From NCBI GenBank assembly GCA_039925145.1, contig JBDSZL010000038.1, positions 62,001 to 126,000 on the forward strand: a stretch of 64,000 nucleotides of DNA, in the 5' to 3' direction. A program made the position numbers and the translations under genes. Below are positions 61,663 to 64,000 of the stretch, piece by piece. The DNA comes from JBDSZL01 sp039925145 (GTDB lineage: Bacteria > Acidobacteriota > Vicinamibacteria > Vicinamibacterales > SCN-69-37). The notes under the pieces are model-generated. The model saw only the letters and a list, made by a program, of their open reading frames with translations. It made no database searches and had not been told where the DNA came from. The first letter of the stretch is position 1. Every line of letters begins with the position of its first letter.

Positions 61663-62424
61663 CTATCGCGGCGTCAGGTCGTGCTGCTTACGTTCGGCCT
61701 CTCCGATCGAGACCTTCTCGGCTGTCGACGACAGGATGTCGAAGAAGATCGACTCGGTGAGATTGCGTGGCGTGAAATCGGTCACCACCGCGAACCAGTA
61801 GTCCCCTGGCGGGACATCGCGCAACTGATAATGCCCGCTGGCGTCGCATGTCGTCCAGCGGATGCGCCGAGGCGAGGTCCTGAGCTTCACGGAGACCGGG
61901 AAGATCACGACCGCCTGGTTGGTGATCGGGGAGCCGGGCGGGAGTTTGATCGTGCCCGACAGCTCTGGGCGCCGGTCGGCAAAACTGAGGACGACATCCT
62001 TCAAGTGGAAGTCCGGGGTGACCTCAATCCGCTCGTCGAGGACATCGCGCTCGTTGCTGAGGGCCGCCTCGAGCCACCAGCGCTCGAAGGCCGGCGGCAA
62101 CATCGCGCCAAGTGCGTACGTGCCGGTGCGCGGAATCGAGAAGCTGAACGTCCCATCGTCGTGCACGGGAGCCGACAGCGCCGTCACATCGGACACGCCG
62201 AGCGGCGTGAGGGTCACCACGACGGTGGTGTGATCCAGTGGCGGCGCGTCCACGGTGCGTTGAAATGTGACGCGCCCGCTCAGCGTTCGCGTCGTGCCCT
62301 GTCGAGGATCAGCAGCCGAAGGAGACGCCGAGCCATCGAGCCGGGTGATGGGGGCAGAAGCCAGGCTGACAGCGAGCCCCGCGAGACCGGCCACCGATAC
62401 GAACGCGCGAAGCATCAGGTGCAT
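61663..62424 (-). CDS. Secreted beta-sandwich protein (carboxypeptidase-regulatory-like)
   Basis: 253 residues from ATG 62424 with a signal peptide (MHLMLRAFVSVAGLAGLAVSLASA). Two beta-sandwich-like units are suggested: RTLSGRVTFQRTV to FSFSIPRTGTYALGA, and RPELSGTIKLPPG to GHYQLRDVPPGDYWFAVV; the last is the pattern of CarboxypepD_reg/transthyretin-like domains. It is probably exported; function unknown. It is convergent with the transporter gene. Confidence 0.65.
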   Translation of the reverse strand: MHLMLRAFVSVAGLAGLAVSLASAPITRLDGSASPSAADPRQGTTRTLSGRVTFQRTVDAPPLDHTTVVVTLTPLGVSDVTALSAPVHDDGTFSFSIPRTGTYALGAMLPPAFERWWLEAALSNERDVLDERIEVTPDFHLKDVVLSFADRRPELSGTIKLPPGSPITNQAVVIFPVSVKLRTSPRRIRWTTCDASGHYQLRDVPPGDYWFAVVTDFTPRNLTESIFFDILSSTAEKVSIGEAERKQHDLTPR

Positions 62425-62531
62425 GGCAGGACGTCTCAATATGGACTTTGTGATGCGGCGATGATGACACGAGAGCATGAATCCTGCCAGAAGCCGCGCG
62501 ACTGACCGCCCCGCCGCGTCCAGGGGGGAGC

Positions 62532-63104
62532 TCAGGACTGCGGGACCGTGCCGAACGACCGCGCGAACAGCTCACCGATGGCGCGCTCGCCGTTCTCACG
62601 CAGGAGACGCGTCCCGGTTCCCGTGAAATGCGGATGTGTGATCACCGGCAGCGCACCGGCGTGGCACCGACCCCACCCGGTGCCGCTCCACTGCTGCCAG
62701 CAGTCCTGCTCTTGATCGAAGACGAAGAGCGGCTTGTTGCAGAGCTTGGCGAACTCCGCGCCCCAGCCCGTGCCGCCGCGGACGGTGCCATCGTCGAGCA
62801 CCACACCGATCACGTAGACCTCCTGCCCATGGTTGACCTGATACCAGAGCGTCTGGAGAATGCGCCGGATCGTCGGCGCATCGGTGTAGCGTCGCTTCAT
62901 CAGCCGGGAGACGTACTCGAGGCTGACATCGCCCGCTTGCAGCTCTTCGTGGTTCAGCATCCGGATGCCCCGGTCTCTCGCCATGCGATGGTCGGGAAAG
63001 GTGAAATTCACCTCTTCGACGCCGTAGCGCTCGGCCTGAGCACCAAATGCCGCTTCGGCGCCGGGCGCGCCGCCACTGAAGAGAATGCAGTCCGAAGGCG
63101 TCAT
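62532..63104 (-). CDS. Uncharacterised protein with a SLOG/DprA-like nucleotide-binding N-terminus
   Basis: 190 residues from ATG 63104. ILFSGGAPGAEAAFGAQAER (7-26) is the glycine-rich first loop of SLOG/LOG-like Rossmann folds, and DDGTVRGGTGWGAEFAKLCN further on is a second glycine-rich motif, with PLFVFDQEQDCW after it. The pattern resembles a family scattered in bacteria and phages whose role is unknown; nucleotide or ligand sensing is inference. A TATCAT box ends 6 nt before the ATG. It is divergent from the lactonase gene. Confidence 0.65.
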   Translation of the reverse strand: MTPSDCILFSGGAPGAEAAFGAQAERYGVEEVNFTFPDHRMARDRGIRMLNHEELQAGDVSLEYVSRLMKRRYTDAPTIRRILQTLWYQVNHGQEVYVIGVVLDDGTVRGGTGWGAEFAKLCNKPLFVFDQEQDCWQQWSGTGWGRCHAGALPVITHPHFTGTGTRLLRENGERAIGELFARSFGTVPQS

Positions 63105-63110
63105 ACGGGC

Positions 63111-63116
63111 ATGATA
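63111..63116 (-). promoter_or_regulatory. Candidate -10 of the SLOG-like gene (leaderless arrangement)
   Basis: TATCAT (5 of 6) on the minus strand, 6 nt before the ATG, no Shine-Dalgarno. Identical in sequence and spacing to the M23 peptidase gene. Confidence 0.55.
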
Positions 63117-63221
63117 GATCGCGCTGGCGGCCGAACTCACGCGCTCTGCGACTGATTGCATGCTTCAGTCGAAGCGGCGACAATACGCCGGGCAGAACAC
63201 ACAGCCTGCGAGGGTGCGACC

Positions 63222-64000
63222 ATGGACAAGAACCGCTTGGACGGAAAGACGCAGCGCGTATCCAGACGTGACGTGATGAAGACGATGGGCTCGCTGGCCG
63301 GTGCGCTGGCAGCGTCACCAGTGGTAGGGGCTCTGGCGCAAGGCACCGCGGCCGCGCCGCCCACCACGGTGAGCAACCCTCCGCGCGACTTTGGGCCCAC
63401 CGGTCCGCCCAATGTGTACTTCAACGATCCCGACATACTCAGCGTCGATCCCGCATTCGACAAATACATACAGCCCAACTCCGCGATTGAGCGGCTCTGG
63501 CGCGGCGGCGGGTGGCTCGAGGGGCCCGCGTGGAGCAGCGTCGGGCGATACCTCCTGTTCAGCGACATTCCGGCCAACCGCCAGATGCGCTGGATTGAAG
63601 ACGACGGGCGGGTGACCCTCTTCCGAAGCCCGGCCAACAACAGCAACGGCAACACGTTCGATCTCGACGGACGGCAGCTCGCGTGCGAGCACCTCACACG
63701 CCGTGTGGTGCGCTACGAACACGATGGGTCGATTACCGTCATTGCCGATATGTTCGAAGGCAAGCACCTGAACTCCCCGAACGACGTCGTGGCGCACACG
63801 GACGGCAGCTACTGGTTCACCGACCCGCCCTATGGCGCGAGTCTGTTCGAAGGACAGCCGGACGCGTCGGGCGGACCAACCAATCCGGCAGGTCTGCTGC
63901 GACCGCGCGTGGGCCAGGCGGCCGAGGCCGGTTCGCTCAAACGTGAACTGCCCACGGCGGTCTACCGCGTAGACCGAACGGGACGCGTCACCCGCGTGGC
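63222..64000 (+). CDS. Tat-exported SMP-30/gluconolactonase-family protein (N-terminal part)
   Basis: 259 residues are inside the window and the gene runs off the edge. A twin-arginine signal (SRRDVMKTMGSLAGALAA, about 14-31) leads into a beta-propeller: WLEGPAWSSVGRYLLFSDI, HLNSPNDVVAHTDGSYWFTD and DPPYGAS. The EGPAW Glu and NSPNDV Asn are metal-site residues of SMP-30 lactonases. It hydrolyses sugar lactones in the periplasm by family analogy. A GAGG lies 8-12 nt before the ATG. Confidence 0.9.
   Translation, partial: MDKNRLDGKTQRVSRRDVMKTMGSLAGALAASPVVGALAQGTAAAPPTTVSNPPRDFGPTGPPNVYFNDPDILSVDPAFDKYIQPNSAIERLWRGGGWLEGPAWSSVGRYLLFSDIPANRQMRWIEDDGRVTLFRSPANNSNGNTFDLDGRQLACEHLTRRVVRYEHDGSITVIADMFEGKHLNSPNDVVAHTDGSYWFTDPPYGASLFEGQPDASGGPTNPAGLLRPRVGQAAEAGSLKRELPTAVYRVDRTGRVTRV

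Noticed and set aside
1..64000. CRISPR array, insertion sequence, prophage, tRNA or rRNA
   Set aside because: No regularly spaced repeats, transposase, integrase, phage structural gene, T-loop/acceptor pattern or rRNA stretch was recognised on reading; a dedicated scan was not possible.

Overview
The window looks like chromosomal DNA of an Acidobacteriota bacterium, probably a Vicinamibacteria (Luteitalea-like) member. The reasons are very high GC content, many GTG/TTG starts, a VWFA-related protein of the acidobacterial type, PEGA-domain and zinc-ribbon serine/threonine kinases, bacillithiol synthesis (BshC), an LptE-type outer-membrane lipoprotein (so a diderm envelope) and Tat-exported NIPSNAP and SMP-30 proteins. 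This assignment is inference from gene content; no rRNA or tRNA gene was seen. Almost all of the window is coding, and no gene-free stretch exceeds about 300 bases.

Layout. 1-1811 (+): the tail of a FabF-type ketosynthase, then etfB-etfA. 1848-6227 (-): the large helicase Lhr. 6324-13760 (+): ETF-quinone oxidoreductase, a DUF374 acyltransferase, a histone-deacetylase-fold enzyme, leuS, lptE, holA. 13827-21181 (-): a run read as kinase, ilvE, pilT, recX, alaS, S4-domain protein, rpsT. 21206-21922 (+): rsmE, overlapping prmA tail to tail. 21888-25497 (-): the CIRCE-controlled hrcA-grpE-dnaJ-prmA operon without dnaK. 25573-27963 (-): a PBP1B-like penicillin-binding protein. 28080-29534 (+): an argininosuccinate-lyase-family enzyme. 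29627-34349 (-): bshC, a wrecked treZ remnant, and a glycogen debranching enzyme whose start appears frameshifted. 34481-44048 (+): a PEGA pseudokinase, carA-carB, arfB, comEC. 43954-44943 (-): mazG. 44969-53884 (+): a PhnP-like hydrolase, ribF, a small unknown, cysS, a DUF2235 lipoprotein, a VWFA-related protein, a NIPSNAP protein. 53912-55285 (-): an M23 peptidase. 55415-57522 (+): a nucleotidyltransferase-like protein, an EEP-family hydrolase and an ABC ATPase. 57561-61544: a hexuronate/2-keto-3-deoxygluconate module (kdgK-eda on -, SDR dehydrogenase and ExuT-like transporter on +). 61663-64000: two - strand genes and the start of a Tat-exported SMP-30 lactonase.

How the genes work together. 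EtfAB and ETF-QO carry electrons from acyl-CoA dehydrogenases to quinone. LeuS, AlaS, CysS, RsmE, PrmA, ArfB, S20 and the S4 protein serve translation. HrcA/GrpE/DnaJ are heat-shock proteins. CarAB and the ArgH-like enzyme belong to pyrimidine/arginine metabolism. The TreZ remnant beside a debranching enzyme points to a decaying glycogen-to-trehalose route. The ExuT-SDR-KdgK-Eda set handles uronate catabolism.

The most notable signals are regulatory. Many first genes of transcription units have a -10-like hexamer (TATCAT, TATACT, TATAAC and similar) only 6-11 nt before the start codon and no clear Shine-Dalgarno, which suggests leaderless mRNAs. Two divergent pairs separated by 24-25 bp share a symmetric -10. 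Inverted repeats sit on the alaS start and at the PBP start. I found no CRISPR array, insertion sequence, prophage or recognisable defence island.
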